Of a stretch of DNA of 64,000 nucleotides, positions 35,125 to 43,508 are shown piece by piece (the first letter of the stretch is position 1; each line of letters starts with the position of its first letter). The stretch lies in assembly GCF_020515695.1 (NCBI RefSeq), contig NZ_JAIWJA010000012.1:1-64000 (forward strand), in the 5' to 3' direction. The translations under genes were made by a program, and so were the position numbers. The stretch comes from Pseudomonas sp. MWU16-30317. Lineage in GTDB: Bacteria; Pseudomonadota; Gammaproteobacteria; Pseudomonadales; Pseudomonadaceae. Below the pieces are notes generated by a model, which did no database searches, had not been told where the DNA came from, and worked only from the letters and a program-made list of their open reading frames with translations.

Positions 35125-35994
35125 GTGGAGCTTCGCCATCTGCGTTACTTCCGGGTTGTCGCGCAAACCCTCAACTTCACACGTGCGGCGCAGCAGCTGA
35201 ACATTGCTCAACCGCCTTTGAGTCGGCAGATCCAGCAACTGGAAGACGAGCTGGGCGTCCACCTGCTGGAACGGTCGCGCCCGCTGCGGCTGACCGAAGC
35301 GGGTCGATACTTCCAGGAAAAGACCGGCTTGCTGCTCGAGCAACTGGAGCGTGTCAGTACCGACACGCGCAGAATCGGCACAGGTCACAAGCGTTGGTTG
35401 GGTATCGGCTTTGCACCGTCGACACTTTACGGCGCCCTCCCCGACCTGATACGCCGGCTGCGCAGCTACGGCGACATCGAACTGGGCCTGTCGGAGCTCA
35501 TCACCCTTCAGCAACTGGAAGCCCTAAAAAGCGGGCGTATCGATATCGGCTTCGGCCGTTTGCTGTTCGATGATCCGGCGATCACTCAGAAAGTGCTGCG
35601 TGAAGACCCACTGGTGGCGGCGCTTCCGGCGGGGCACCCCTTGCTCGACGAGCCGGTCACTTTGCAGCAATTAAGCGCAGAGCCGTTCATTCTGTACCCC
35701 GGCAACCCGCGGCCCAGCTATGCCGATCACGTGTTGGGAGTGTTTGCCCAGCGTGGCTTGAAAATCCACGTCGCTCAGATGGCCAACGAGTTGCAGACAG
35801 CAATTGGCTTGGTGGCCGCCGGGGTGGGCATCACATTGGTGCCTGCCTCGGTGCAGCGGCTGCACCGGGATGACATCGGCTATGTGGCACTGCTTGATAG
35901 CAGCGTGACGTCGCCGATCGTCGTCAGCTACCGTACCGGCGACGTCTCGGATACTTTGCAACGTTGCCTGGAGACCCTTGCGCCGCATCGCTGA
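35125..35994 (+). CDS. catR: CatR, LysR-type activator of catBCA
   Basis: Muconate-responsive regulator of 289 residues. The N-terminal winged HTH reads MELRHLRYFRVVAQTLNFTR, with AAQQLNIAQPPLSRQIQQLE. The effector-binding domain follows (about 90-289) and resembles CatR/ClcR/BenM throughout. Start codon is GTG at 35125 with CAGGAGG 4-5 bases upstream. Divergent from catB, the classic layout for this regulator. Confidence 0.95.
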   Translation: MELRHLRYFRVVAQTLNFTRAAQQLNIAQPPLSRQIQQLEDELGVHLLERSRPLRLTEAGRYFQEKTGLLLEQLERVSTDTRRIGTGHKRWLGIGFAPSTLYGALPDLIRRLRSYGDIELGLSELITLQQLEALKSGRIDIGFGRLLFDDPAITQKVLREDPLVAALPAGHPLLDEPVTLQQLSAEPFILYPGNPRPSYADHVLGVFAQRGLKIHVAQMANELQTAIGLVAAGVGITLVPASVQRLHRDDIGYVALLDSSVTSPIVVSYRTGDVSDTLQRCLETLAPHR

Positions 35995-36463
35995 CCGAGC
36001 AGCGGTACGCTTCCGGGCTACTGAAGAGCATCTCCGTTAGTGGCTGCTGCTAAGGAGATTCTGAAAAAGGCTTCCTAGTATCCGTTGATGGCGATGCTGC
36101 GGGTTCATCTCATGCAGAACTGGTCTGGTCACGGTGATCCGGCGATGGAAGAGGCGCTGCGCCGGGGGGCGATGATCGCAGGACGCCTTCGAACTTCAAT
36201 GACAGTAAACCATCCAGAGCTGATCCACCCGCGTTGTAACGCTTTGGCTCATCATCTCCCCAGTCCGGATCCAGGGGCACACTCGCCAGCCTCACAGTGC
36301 CGCGTCCTCATCGCCCTTCTCCGTCGCCACCGGCTGGGAAGCGGCATGCACTCCGCCACAAAACTTAACTTTTGCTTATCACTGAAATAGCAGCGACCCA
36401 CTCGATCTCGCGGGGGGCTGGCTTTAATACTGATGCTTCTCTGATTAGCACGGAAGTATCCTC
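35995..36463. other. Gene-poor decayed stretch after catR
   Basis: About 470 bases without an intact gene. It holds the IS5-type transposase fragment listed separately. On the minus strand near 36200-36295 is a short protein-like piece (MRLASVPLDPDWGDDEPKRY) that I cannot place and that has no support as a gene. The stretch looks like an old insertion or deletion scar between the catabolic genes and the regulators to the right. Confidence 0.5.
36085..36165 (+). pseudogene. IS5-family transposase fragment
   Basis: About 26 codons read MLRVHLMQNWSGHGDPAMEE followed by AL. This matches the N-terminal region of IS5-group transposases, where the common wording is MLR.H..QNWF.YSDPAMEEALY. After EEAL the similarity stops, with no further transposase sequence, DDE motif or terminal inverted repeats nearby. 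It is a remnant, not an active element. Confidence 0.7.
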
Positions 36464-36574
36464 ATGTCCCGCATCTCCCTCGCCCTGAGTTACCTCGTCA
36501 GTTTTTTGCTATGTGCCGTAGCTCTTTCAGGGCTGGCAATAGTATTGGCCGCCCTTTTCAAACGGCTGTTCTAG
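36464..36574 (+). CDS. Possible single-span membrane microprotein
   Basis: A 36-codon frame, MSRISLALSYLVSFLLCAVA and then LSGLAIVLAALFKRLF, has one long hydrophobic helix and a basic C-terminus, the look of a bacterial membrane microprotein. A GGAAG sequence lies 6-10 bases before the ATG. It ends overlapping the last bases of the convergent LysR gene by 4 bases. No family is recognised and chance translation cannot be ruled out. Confidence 0.35.
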   Translation: MSRISLALSYLVSFLLCAVALSGLAIVLAALFKRLF

Positions 36575-37425
36575 CCCCTGTGACTCATCGCAGCCACGAG
36601 GGTCTCGATCAAGTGGCGTACTTGGGCGTCGCGATGAGTGGTATAGAGCGCGACGTCGCGGATCGGCAATTCCGGCAGGCCGAAACGCTTGGTGACATCC
36701 TCGCAGCACGCCGGGGCCATGCGCCCGACCATGGCGCCAATGCCGATGCCCGCCGCTACCGCAGCGCCTATCGCTAGAATGCCCGAGCCCACGAAAGCCT
36801 CGCGCCAGGGTCGGTCATGGGCCTGCAACGCGCTTGAAACCATACTACGCATTCCGCACGGCGCTGGCTGAATGGCAAGCGGCAGCGGCGCATCAGGCGC
36901 GACCTGCAAGGTAGGCACCGCCATCCAGGTGAAGTGCTCGGCGCCAATCACCTCGCCATCCTGGCGGCGATTGTCGTGGCGCAGGACCAGCGCGACGTCC
37001 AACTTGCCTTGCTCATAACCGTCGAGCAGCTCACGGGAGGTCCCCAGGCTGAAGGCCACCACCACTTCCGGGTCGGCGGCCATCAGGCGTTGTAGCCAGT
37101 AGGACAGGTCGGTGCCAACGATATGGTGGCTGACGCCGATGCGCAGGGTGCGCTTGGGCGTGTCGAAGCAACCCATGGCTTCGTTGTAACTGTCCAGCAG
37201 GCGCTGGGCATTGGCATGGAAAGCCTGGCCATGCGCCGATAAGGTCACCCGTCGTGGGGTACGGTCCAGCAAGGCACGACCGAGGGCATCTTCAAGCCGC
37301 TTGATCTTCAAGCTGATGGCGGCCTGGGTGGTACCCATAGTATCGGCCACCCGGGTGAAACTCCTGAACTGCGCTACCAGAAGAAAGGCGCGTATAGCGT
37401 CCATGTCGGGCGATTTCATCGACAA
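36571..37425 (-). CDS. LysR-family transcriptional regulator
   Basis: Regulator of 284 residues. The N-terminal winged HTH spans about 8-67 (MDAIRAFLLVAQFRSFTRVA, DTMGTTQAAISLKIKRLEDA). The substrate-binding domain covers about 90-280 and contains FVGSGILAIGAAVAAGIGIG, a typical LysR C-terminal hinge segment. No target gene is obvious: the left neighbour is convergent, and the right neighbour is another LysR gene on the same strand 92 bases upstream. The start could also be the third codon, ATG 37419. Confidence 0.9.
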   Translation of the reverse strand: MSMKSPDMDAIRAFLLVAQFRSFTRVADTMGTTQAAISLKIKRLEDALGRALLDRTPRRVTLSAHGQAFHANAQRLLDSYNEAMGCFDTPKRTLRIGVSHHIVGTDLSYWLQRLMAADPEVVVAFSLGTSRELLDGYEQGKLDVALVLRHDNRRQDGEVIGAEHFTWMAVPTLQVAPDAPLPLAIQPAPCGMRSMVSSALQAHDRPWREAFVGSGILAIGAAVAAGIGIGAMVGRMAPACCEDVTKRFGLPELPIRDVALYTTHRDAQVRHLIETLVAAMSHRG

Positions 37426-37517
37426 GCACCGTTATAGATTGTCATCGGAATATACCCAATGACCGCTGATGCCGGAAGCAGCACCAGCAAGTGACCTGAC
37501 TACCGTGAAGTCCGATC

Positions 37518-38414
37518 TCAATCGGCAGTCATGACCTTCAGAGTGCGGCGTAACCAACGGTGCGCCTCATCGTGCTCCAGACGCGGGTGCCATGCCTGAA
37601 CGATCATGACGCTGGTGGTAGGGATCGGCAGGGTGAACGTCCGCAGATTCAAACCAAGATGGCTGATCTTTTCCAGCATCGGAACCGGCACTGGCAACAG
37701 AAGATCGGAGTCAGCGACTGCAAACAAGGCTGCGTGAAAGGTTGGAACGATATAACTGACACGCCGAGTCAGGGACAGCTCGGCCAAAGCGACATCGATA
37801 GGGCCTTGCGAACGACCACGCCGCGAAACGCTTATATGATCGAACGAGGCAAAGCGTTCAGGGGTAATGTCCTCGTCGAATATCGGATGATGAGTGCGAG
37901 CGATGCCTACGAAGGGGCAGCTGAAGAGGTTCTGCACTTTGATGTCCGCGCCGAATTTTCGCGACGAACCGATCACCAGATCAATGCTGCCAGCATTGAG
38001 GGGGTCCACCTCCAGATCGCTTTCAGCGACAAAACGCAAAACCGAATTCGGCGCCTGCTCTTTCAGTATCGCCACGAGCTTTACGCCATAAGCGCCGACG
38101 AATACATCATTGGCGCGAATACTGAAAGTTCGGCTCATGGTCCTCAAGTCGAAACCCTGGCTTTGCACGAAGAAGCCCTGGGCGAGCTCCACGATACCGC
38201 GGACCTGCTCCTGTATCTGCAGGGCCTTGGGCGTCGGCATCATTCCCCGCTGCGAGCGTACGAGAATAGGATCTTCCATGACCTCGCGAATACGCGCGAG
38301 CGTTCGGCTCATGGCCGGTGCGCTCAAGTTCATCCGCCGTGCCGCCCCTGCAACGGAACACTCTTCGATGAGGCAATGGAGGGAGACAAGCAGATTGAGG
38401 TCAGGTGTTTTCAT
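37518..38414 (-). CDS. LysR-family transcriptional regulator, NodD/NahR-like branch
   Basis: Regulator of 298 residues. The HTH reads LNLLVSLHCLIEECSVAGAA, then RRMNLSAPAMSRTLARIREV, with ILVRSQRGMMPTPKA, a wording shared with the branch whose members begin DLNLL and continue DPILVR. The effector domain runs from about 90. It lies 140 bases downstream of the efflux operon on the same strand. It may regulate that operon or an unlinked gene; the sequence gives no deciding site. Confidence 0.9.
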   Translation of the reverse strand: MKTPDLNLLVSLHCLIEECSVAGAARRMNLSAPAMSRTLARIREVMEDPILVRSQRGMMPTPKALQIQEQVRGIVELAQGFFVQSQGFDLRTMSRTFSIRANDVFVGAYGVKLVAILKEQAPNSVLRFVAESDLEVDPLNAGSIDLVIGSSRKFGADIKVQNLFSCPFVGIARTHHPIFDEDITPERFASFDHISVSRRGRSQGPIDVALAELSLTRRVSYIVPTFHAALFAVADSDLLLPVPVPMLEKISHLGLNLRTFTLPIPTTSVMIVQAWHPRLEHDEAHRWLRRTLKVMTAD

Positions 38415-38554
38415 CGCTCAAGAATATCCAAAACCGCAAGGCGTACAAGTTAATTGCCCGCACATGGGCAGATTTCCACACTGCGCCAGACGCACACCGC
38501 AATCCACCCTGTGGCCGCACGTCCACCTGCCCCAATGGCTGCTGGGTAGTATCA

Positions 38555-40024
38555 TCACCGTTGTCTGCCGTCCCCGGCGAGGGCCGCCTGAGCCGGCTGT
38601 TGCCACCCACCACCCAAGGCTTGATACAGCGTGACCAGCGTGAGCGACACGTCGGCGGTGCTATGCACCAAGGCAGCCTGGTTTGCCAACAAGGCGTTCT
38701 GCACCGTCAATACGTTGAGAAAATCCACCGATCCTTGGGCGTATTGCTGCTGGGCACTGGCGAGTGCCCGCTGGCTCTCGGTGACCGCCAGCTCAAGACT
38801 CTGGTGCCGTCGCTGGTCAGCCTGATAACCGCTCAAGGCGTTGTCCACCTCATGCCAGGCCGCCAACACCGTGCGCTGGTAGGCAATCCCGGCTTCGCGT
38901 TGGGCGCTTTCGCGCAATTGCAACTGGCCTCGCAGTCGGCCACCCTCGAAGATAGGCACGCTCAGGCTTGGGCCAAAGGCGAAGGTGTGCGAGCCCCAAC
39001 TGCCCAGGTTGGAGAGCTGCATGGCCTGAAAGCCCGCATTGCCCGACAGACTGATGCGCGGATAGAAGTCGGCCTTGGCAATGCCGATTGCCGCTGTGGC
39101 AGCGTGCAAGTCGGCCTCGGCGCGACGAATGTCCGGGCGTCGCTGGGCCAATTCGCTGGGTAGCCCTACAGGGACATTGGCGGGGCCTGCCGGGATGGCT
39201 TTGCTCGGCGACAGCTCAGCACTCAATGCCCCCGGCTGGCGCCCGACCAGAAAGCTGAGAGCGTTGATCAGCACGCTACGCTGCTGTTCCAGTGCCGGCA
39301 CACGCGCCTCGATCGAGGCGCGTAACGCGGCTGCCTGGGCCACCTCCAGATCGGTCGCCACGCCTTGCGCCAATCGCGCCCGGGTGAGGTCCAGGCTATG
39401 GCGGGCGATATCGAGGTTCTTCCGGGTTACCTCGAGGCTGCTCTGGGTGCCGCGCAGCTCGATGTAGTCCCGCGCGACCTGGGCCATGATCGACACCATC
39501 GCCGCATGCTGTTCCTCGACGCTGACCTGCACCTTGGCGTCCGCCGCTTCCACCGAGCGCCGCACGCGCCCCCACAGGTCGGCTTCCCAGGCGAGATTCA
39601 GGCCGGTGTTCCAGACGTTGTAATTGTCCTTGCCGTTGTTCCCGGAGATATCCGACAGGCCACGTTCGGAGCCCCGCGCACGGCTGTAGTCGCCCGTGGC
39701 ATCGATACTCGGCAGGCGGTCTGCGCTCACGGTGGCGCGTGCGGCGAGGCTTTGCTCGACATGGCTGGCGGCGACGCGCAAATCCAGGTTATTGGCCTGA
39801 GCCTCGGCCAGCAATGCCGTCAGTTGAGGGTCGCCGAAACTGCGCCACCATTGGCTGTCGACGTCGCCAGGCACCGCGCGACTGCGGGTGGTCGAGGCAT
39901 CTGGTTGTTGCCAATGCGCGCCCAGCGGTGTGCTCGGCGCATGGAAGTCCGGCCCGAGCGTGCAACCGTCGAGGCCTAGCACAGCGCATGCACTGGCCAA
40001 CTGGGTGATCAGCTTCGCCTTCAT
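38555..40024 (-). CDS. Outer-membrane efflux lipoprotein, NodT/OprM type
   Basis: Outer-membrane channel of a tripartite pump, 489 residues. The signal peptide ends in a lipobox, VLGLDGC, so the protein is probably acylated at C21. Two repeated outer-membrane-efflux domains follow, with the equatorial marks WWRSFGDPQLTALLAEAQAN and RRPDIRRAEADLHAATAAIG. The C-terminal QQYAQGSVDFLNVLTVQNAL is typical of NodT-type members. Its ATG overlaps the stop of the membrane-fusion gene by 4 bases. Confidence 0.94.
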   Translation of the reverse strand: MKAKLITQLASACAVLGLDGCTLGPDFHAPSTPLGAHWQQPDASTTRSRAVPGDVDSQWWRSFGDPQLTALLAEAQANNLDLRVAASHVEQSLAARATVSADRLPSIDATGDYSRARGSERGLSDISGNNGKDNYNVWNTGLNLAWEADLWGRVRRSVEAADAKVQVSVEEQHAAMVSIMAQVARDYIELRGTQSSLEVTRKNLDIARHSLDLTRARLAQGVATDLEVAQAAALRASIEARVPALEQQRSVLINALSFLVGRQPGALSAELSPSKAIPAGPANVPVGLPSELAQRRPDIRRAEADLHAATAAIGIAKADFYPRISLSGNAGFQAMQLSNLGSWGSHTFAFGPSLSVPIFEGGRLRGQLQLRESAQREAGIAYQRTVLAAWHEVDNALSGYQADQRRHQSLELAVTESQRALASAQQQYAQGSVDFLNVLTVQNALLANQAALVHSTADVSLTLVTLYQALGGGWQQPAQAALAGDGRQR

Positions 40025-41085
40025 CGCTGGGTCACCTCGGGGTTAGTGGAGTGGGTGTCGATCTGTGCTTCGACCGACATGCCAACGCGCAACCGCGCGG
40101 TCATGGGCTGCTGGTCATCGAGCACGATCTTCACCGGAATCCGCTGGACGACCTTGGTGAAATTGCCGGTGGCGTTGTCGGGCGCCACCGCTGCGAAGGT
40201 GACGCCCGTCGCCGGCGCGATGCTCTGCACATGCCCCTTGAAAACATGCCCGGGGAAGGTATCCACGGACACGCTGGCGGTCTGGCCGGGCAGCACATCG
40301 GTCAGTTGGCTTTCCTGGAAGTTGGCGACGATATAGGCCTGGGCGATCGGCACCACGGCCATCAGGTTGTCCCCTGGCTTCACGTAGGCCCCAACGCGCA
40401 CGCTGCGGCGGCCCACGGTGCCGTCGAACGGGGCCACCAGCGTGGTATAGGAAAGGCTCAGGCTAGCGCGCTTTTGCATCGCCTCGGCGTGCAGCACTTC
40501 GGCCAACGCGGCGCTATGTTGCGCCTCCAGCACATCCAGTTGCCTGGTGGCGGCATTGACGGCCGCACGGTGTTCGGCTTTCAGCGCCTCGGCCGTCTGC
40601 AAGCGGCTCCTGGCCTGCTGGAAGTTCTGCAGCGTACCAGCCCCCTGCCCCGCGAGGTTCTGATAACGCAGCAACTCATGCTGGGCGAATTCGACCAGAG
40701 ACACATCGCCGTCCACGACTGCCTTGGCCTGTTCGATCAGCGCCTGCTGACGTACCCGTGCGGCGTCGGCGTTCTGCGCGTTGGCATGGGCGGTGGCGAT
40801 GGCGGCGTTGGCGGCGGCGAGGTCCGCTTCATAGTCCTTGGCATCGATGCGTGCCAATACCTGCCCGGCCTTGACCTGCTGGTTGTCCTCCACCAGCACC
40901 TCGCCGATGAAGCCGGACACCTTGGGCGCCACCAAAGTGAAGTCGGCAGTGACGAAGGCATCGTTGGTGCTTTGCACCGCACTCTGGCCGAACACGAAGC
41001 GCCACACCGCGCCGGCCAGCACCACCGCCAGCAGCACGGTGACGACCATCCATAACAACTTTTTCGAAGCGATTGCTTGGCTCAT
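40021..41085 (-). CDS. EmrA/HlyD-type membrane-fusion protein
   Basis: Periplasmic adaptor of 354 residues, linking the inner-membrane exporter to the outer-membrane channel. One N-terminal membrane helix (about 9-31) is followed by biotinyl-lipoyl halves (VSGFIGEVLVEDNQQVKAGQ and TTLVAPFDGTVGRRSVRVGA), a coiled-coil hairpin between them, and beta-barrel segments (FQESQLTDVLPGQTASVSVD). The wording is that of the EmrA family. AGGAAG precedes the ATG. Middle gene of the three-gene operon. Confidence 0.94.
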   Translation of the reverse strand: MSQAIASKKLLWMVVTVLLAVVLAGAVWRFVFGQSAVQSTNDAFVTADFTLVAPKVSGFIGEVLVEDNQQVKAGQVLARIDAKDYEADLAAANAAIATAHANAQNADAARVRQQALIEQAKAVVDGDVSLVEFAQHELLRYQNLAGQGAGTLQNFQQARSRLQTAEALKAEHRAAVNAATRQLDVLEAQHSAALAEVLHAEAMQKRASLSLSYTTLVAPFDGTVGRRSVRVGAYVKPGDNLMAVVPIAQAYIVANFQESQLTDVLPGQTASVSVDTFPGHVFKGHVQSIAPATGVTFAAVAPDNATGNFTKVVQRIPVKIVLDDQQPMTARLRVGMSVEAQIDTHSTNPEVTQR

Positions 41086-41104
41086 TTTTCAACTTCCTGA
41101 GAGT

Positions 41105-42661
41105 TCAAGAGGCGGCGCGCGGCGGGAAAATGCGCGTCGGCAAGATGGGAATCAGCGCGATCAGCAGCACGGCGACGGCGCCCAGGCAGAGGTACAGGTC
41201 GGATGAGGTCAACACCACGGCCTGCTCGTGCAGACGCTGCGCCATGTGCTGCGGGGCAATGCCTGCGGTCACCGATGGATTGCTGCCATAGCGATCAACC
41301 AGCATCGTCGAATGAAAATGCAGCCGGTGCAGCGTCACGGTTTCCAACGCGCTGCTGGCGGCCACGGCGGCAAAGCCTTTGACGGTGTTGAACCACGCCG
41401 ACGCAAAGGGGCCGTCGGCGGGTTGCAAGCCACCCGTGGAGAGCATCAGCAAGGGCACGACCGCCATCGGCTGGGCGAAAATCATGATCATCTGTATCAG
41501 GTAGAAGTCTTCGCGATGCCACGCCTGGGTGACATGGGAACCGATCAGGCACGCCAGCGCCAGCAGCCCCAGGCCCACCGCCAGGACAAGCCGGCAATCG
41601 ACGACACGGTTGTTCAACAACGCGACTACCAGCGGCAGAGCGAGCAACTGGGGCACTGCCACCCACAGCAGCACTGGTGTGGTCTGCAACGGACGATAGC
41701 CCTGCACCTCGGCGAGAAAATTGGCCGGCACGATGATCACACCGAGCAACACGAACAGCACGCCACCGAGGGTGATCAGGGCGTGGGTGAGGTTGCGATT
41801 GCGCAGCATCTGGATGTTGAAGAAGGGTATCGGGGCTGACCACTCGTTGACCAAGAACAACACGAACAACGTCACGCCACCGCCGATCAACAGACGTATG
41901 AGTTGATCGTTGAACCAATCCAAGCGCTCACCCTGTTCCAACCCCAGGACGATCATGATCAACGCCGGCATGCCCAACAGCACACCCCGCCAATTGAACT
42001 GCTTGAGCCGTTCCAGCTTCAGGGGGTCGCGGGGCAGGCCCCAGGCGATGCACGCCATGGCGATCAGCGATGCCGGGATGATTTGCCAGAACGCATACTG
42101 CCAACCCAGGTACTCGACGCACCAGGCCGCCAGCGGCAGCCCGAAGCTCGGGCCGAAGGTGGCAGTGAGTGCATAGCCGCCCAGGCCGTAAAGCTTGATA
42201 CCGGGCGGCAAGAAACGCAGCGCCGCCGACATCAACATCGGCGGCAACGCGCCACCGGCGAAGCCCTGGAAAACACGCAGCACCAGCAGCGCTTCGTAGT
42301 TGGGTGCGAAGGGGCTGAGCAGACCCAGCAGCGTGAATACGCCCATCGCCAATAGCGTGAAGCGGCGCAACGTGAAAGTGGCGGCGCACCAGGGGGCGAA
42401 CGCCATGGCCGTCACCGAAGTCGCCGCGTAGGTCGCCAGCAACCAAGTGCTCTGGTCGTAGCTCAAGCCCATGGCGCCGCGAATATCCGGCATGGCGAAC
42501 TTGGTCACGTTTTCGTTGAAGCCCGACACCAGGACGGCCAGCAGAATACCGATCAACCCCGTGGCGATGCGCACGCCAAAAGGCGCGGCGCCAGGCTTGG
42601 CGGGAGCACTGGCCGGCACGCCGCGTGCAGCTGAGGTTAACGGGCTGGCCACCGAGTTCAC
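41105..42661 (-). CDS. EmrB-like major facilitator drug exporter (DHA2 family)
   Basis: Proton-driven inner-membrane exporter of 518 residues, probably 14 membrane helices. The region FAPNYEALLVLRVFQGFAGG contains the motif C-like and cytoplasmic loop signatures of the family. FNENVTKFAMPDIRGAMGLS is the N-terminal marker of EmrB-type proteins. Start codon is GTG at 42661 with only a weak ribosome site, so the true start may be internal. First gene of the emrB-emrA-nodT operon. Substrate unknown; hydrophobic or aromatic toxicants are typical. Confidence 0.93.
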   Translation of the reverse strand: MNSVASPLTSAARGVPASAPAKPGAAPFGVRIATGLIGILLAVLVSGFNENVTKFAMPDIRGAMGLSYDQSTWLLATYAATSVTAMAFAPWCAATFTLRRFTLLAMGVFTLLGLLSPFAPNYEALLVLRVFQGFAGGALPPMLMSAALRFLPPGIKLYGLGGYALTATFGPSFGLPLAAWCVEYLGWQYAFWQIIPASLIAMACIAWGLPRDPLKLERLKQFNWRGVLLGMPALIMIVLGLEQGERLDWFNDQLIRLLIGGGVTLFVLFLVNEWSAPIPFFNIQMLRNRNLTHALITLGGVLFVLLGVIIVPANFLAEVQGYRPLQTTPVLLWVAVPQLLALPLVVALLNNRVVDCRLVLAVGLGLLALACLIGSHVTQAWHREDFYLIQMIMIFAQPMAVVPLLMLSTGGLQPADGPFASAWFNTVKGFAAVAASSALETVTLHRLHFHSTMLVDRYGSNPSVTAGIAPQHMAQRLHEQAVVLTSSDLYLCLGAVAVLLIALIPILPTRIFPPRAAS

Positions 42662-42881
42662 GAGACCACACCCGCTGATGGAACGGTTGGTGCTATCAAC
42701 GAAGCCATGTTCATTGCTCCTGACGATGAAGGAGCAAGGATCTTATGCAGTGACGCGAGGGCTCAGAAGTGACATTTTGCTACGTCTGAGTTAACCGAAA
42801 CGCAATCGGGAGAGGTCTGTTCGAGCGACGGCCATTACGCGCCGCTACGGCCGAGCAGGCAGTTGCCCAGGCCTGCCGGCG

Positions 42882-43334
42882 TCACTGACCTTCAGCGCTC
42901 GCGTTCGCCGCCAAGCGCGCCTGCTCCAGCGCCGCAGCGAATGCAGGCTGGCCCGCTGCGTCGAAATGGCTGAGGAACAACTCCTGCACGGCGCCTTCGT
43001 ACACCTTCCACATGCGCTTGCGCAGGGTCTTGCCCTTGCTGGTGATACAGGCAATCGCGCCCCGGCCATCGGCCTCCGTGCGGCGCCGTTCGACCAGGCC
43101 CTCTGCCTCAAGGCGGTCCACCAGGCGCGTGAGGTTGTAGCGCTCGATCACCATCACATCGGCCAGCTCATGCATACGCCGCATGCCCTTGGGGCCGCTT
43201 TCGATGCCCCACAGAGCGTCATACCAGGCATAGGCAGGCAAGCCTTCGGCCGCCAGGCGGCGCTCGATTTCGCGAATCAGCGAACGGTGGGCGCGGACGA
43301 AGTTGAACCAGAGGTCGGATGCTGCCTGAGCCAT
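42882..43334 (-). CDS. MarR-family transcriptional regulator
   Basis: Winged-helix regulator of 150 residues. The core reads LPAYAWYDALWGIESGPKGM and MRRMHELADVMVIERYNLTR, with the wing LVERRRTEADGRGAIACITS. A clear AGGAGAG precedes the ATG at 43334; longer in-frame starts run into the opposite aceE-like gene and are rejected. Two copies of TAGTTGCA(A/T)TTG lie just upstream, in the shared region with the divergent aceE-like gene. It also sits behind the efflux operon, and either or both may be its targets. Confidence 0.92.
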   Translation of the reverse strand: MAQAASDLWFNFVRAHRSLIREIERRLAAEGLPAYAWYDALWGIESGPKGMRRMHELADVMVIERYNLTRLVDRLEAEGLVERRRTEADGRGAIACITSKGKTLRKRMWKVYEGAVQELFLSHFDAAGQPAFAAALEQARLAANASAEGQ

Positions 43335-43361
43335 GGGCTCTCCTGAAACGCCGGGGGATTT

Positions 43362-43416
43362 TAGTTGCAATTGTACGCTAGCAAGGGATAGATTCAGTAC
43401 ATAGTTGCATTTGCAA
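43362..43416. promoter_or_regulatory. Paired MarR-type operator candidates
   Basis: TAGTTGCAATTG (43362-43373) and TAGTTGCATTTG (43402-43413) are near-identical and 40 bases apart, about four helical turns. The second lies in a perfect inverted repeat, TTGCA-TT-TGCAA (43405-43416). They occupy the space between the marR gene and the divergent aceE-like gene, so MarR autoregulation and control of that gene are the simplest reading. Confidence 0.6.
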
Positions 43417-43508
43417 TCAAAAATAATCCACAGCCCTCGTTGGCTGGCATCACGCCCTTCAGGGACCCGCCCGTAGGGTTCCCGCCAACGCTGCCCAAGG
43501 AGATTGCC

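Noticed and set aside
36511..36777. An 88-codon plus-strand frame over the end of a LysR gene
   Set aside because: It is the shadow of the minus-strand LysR coding sequence and has no family wording.
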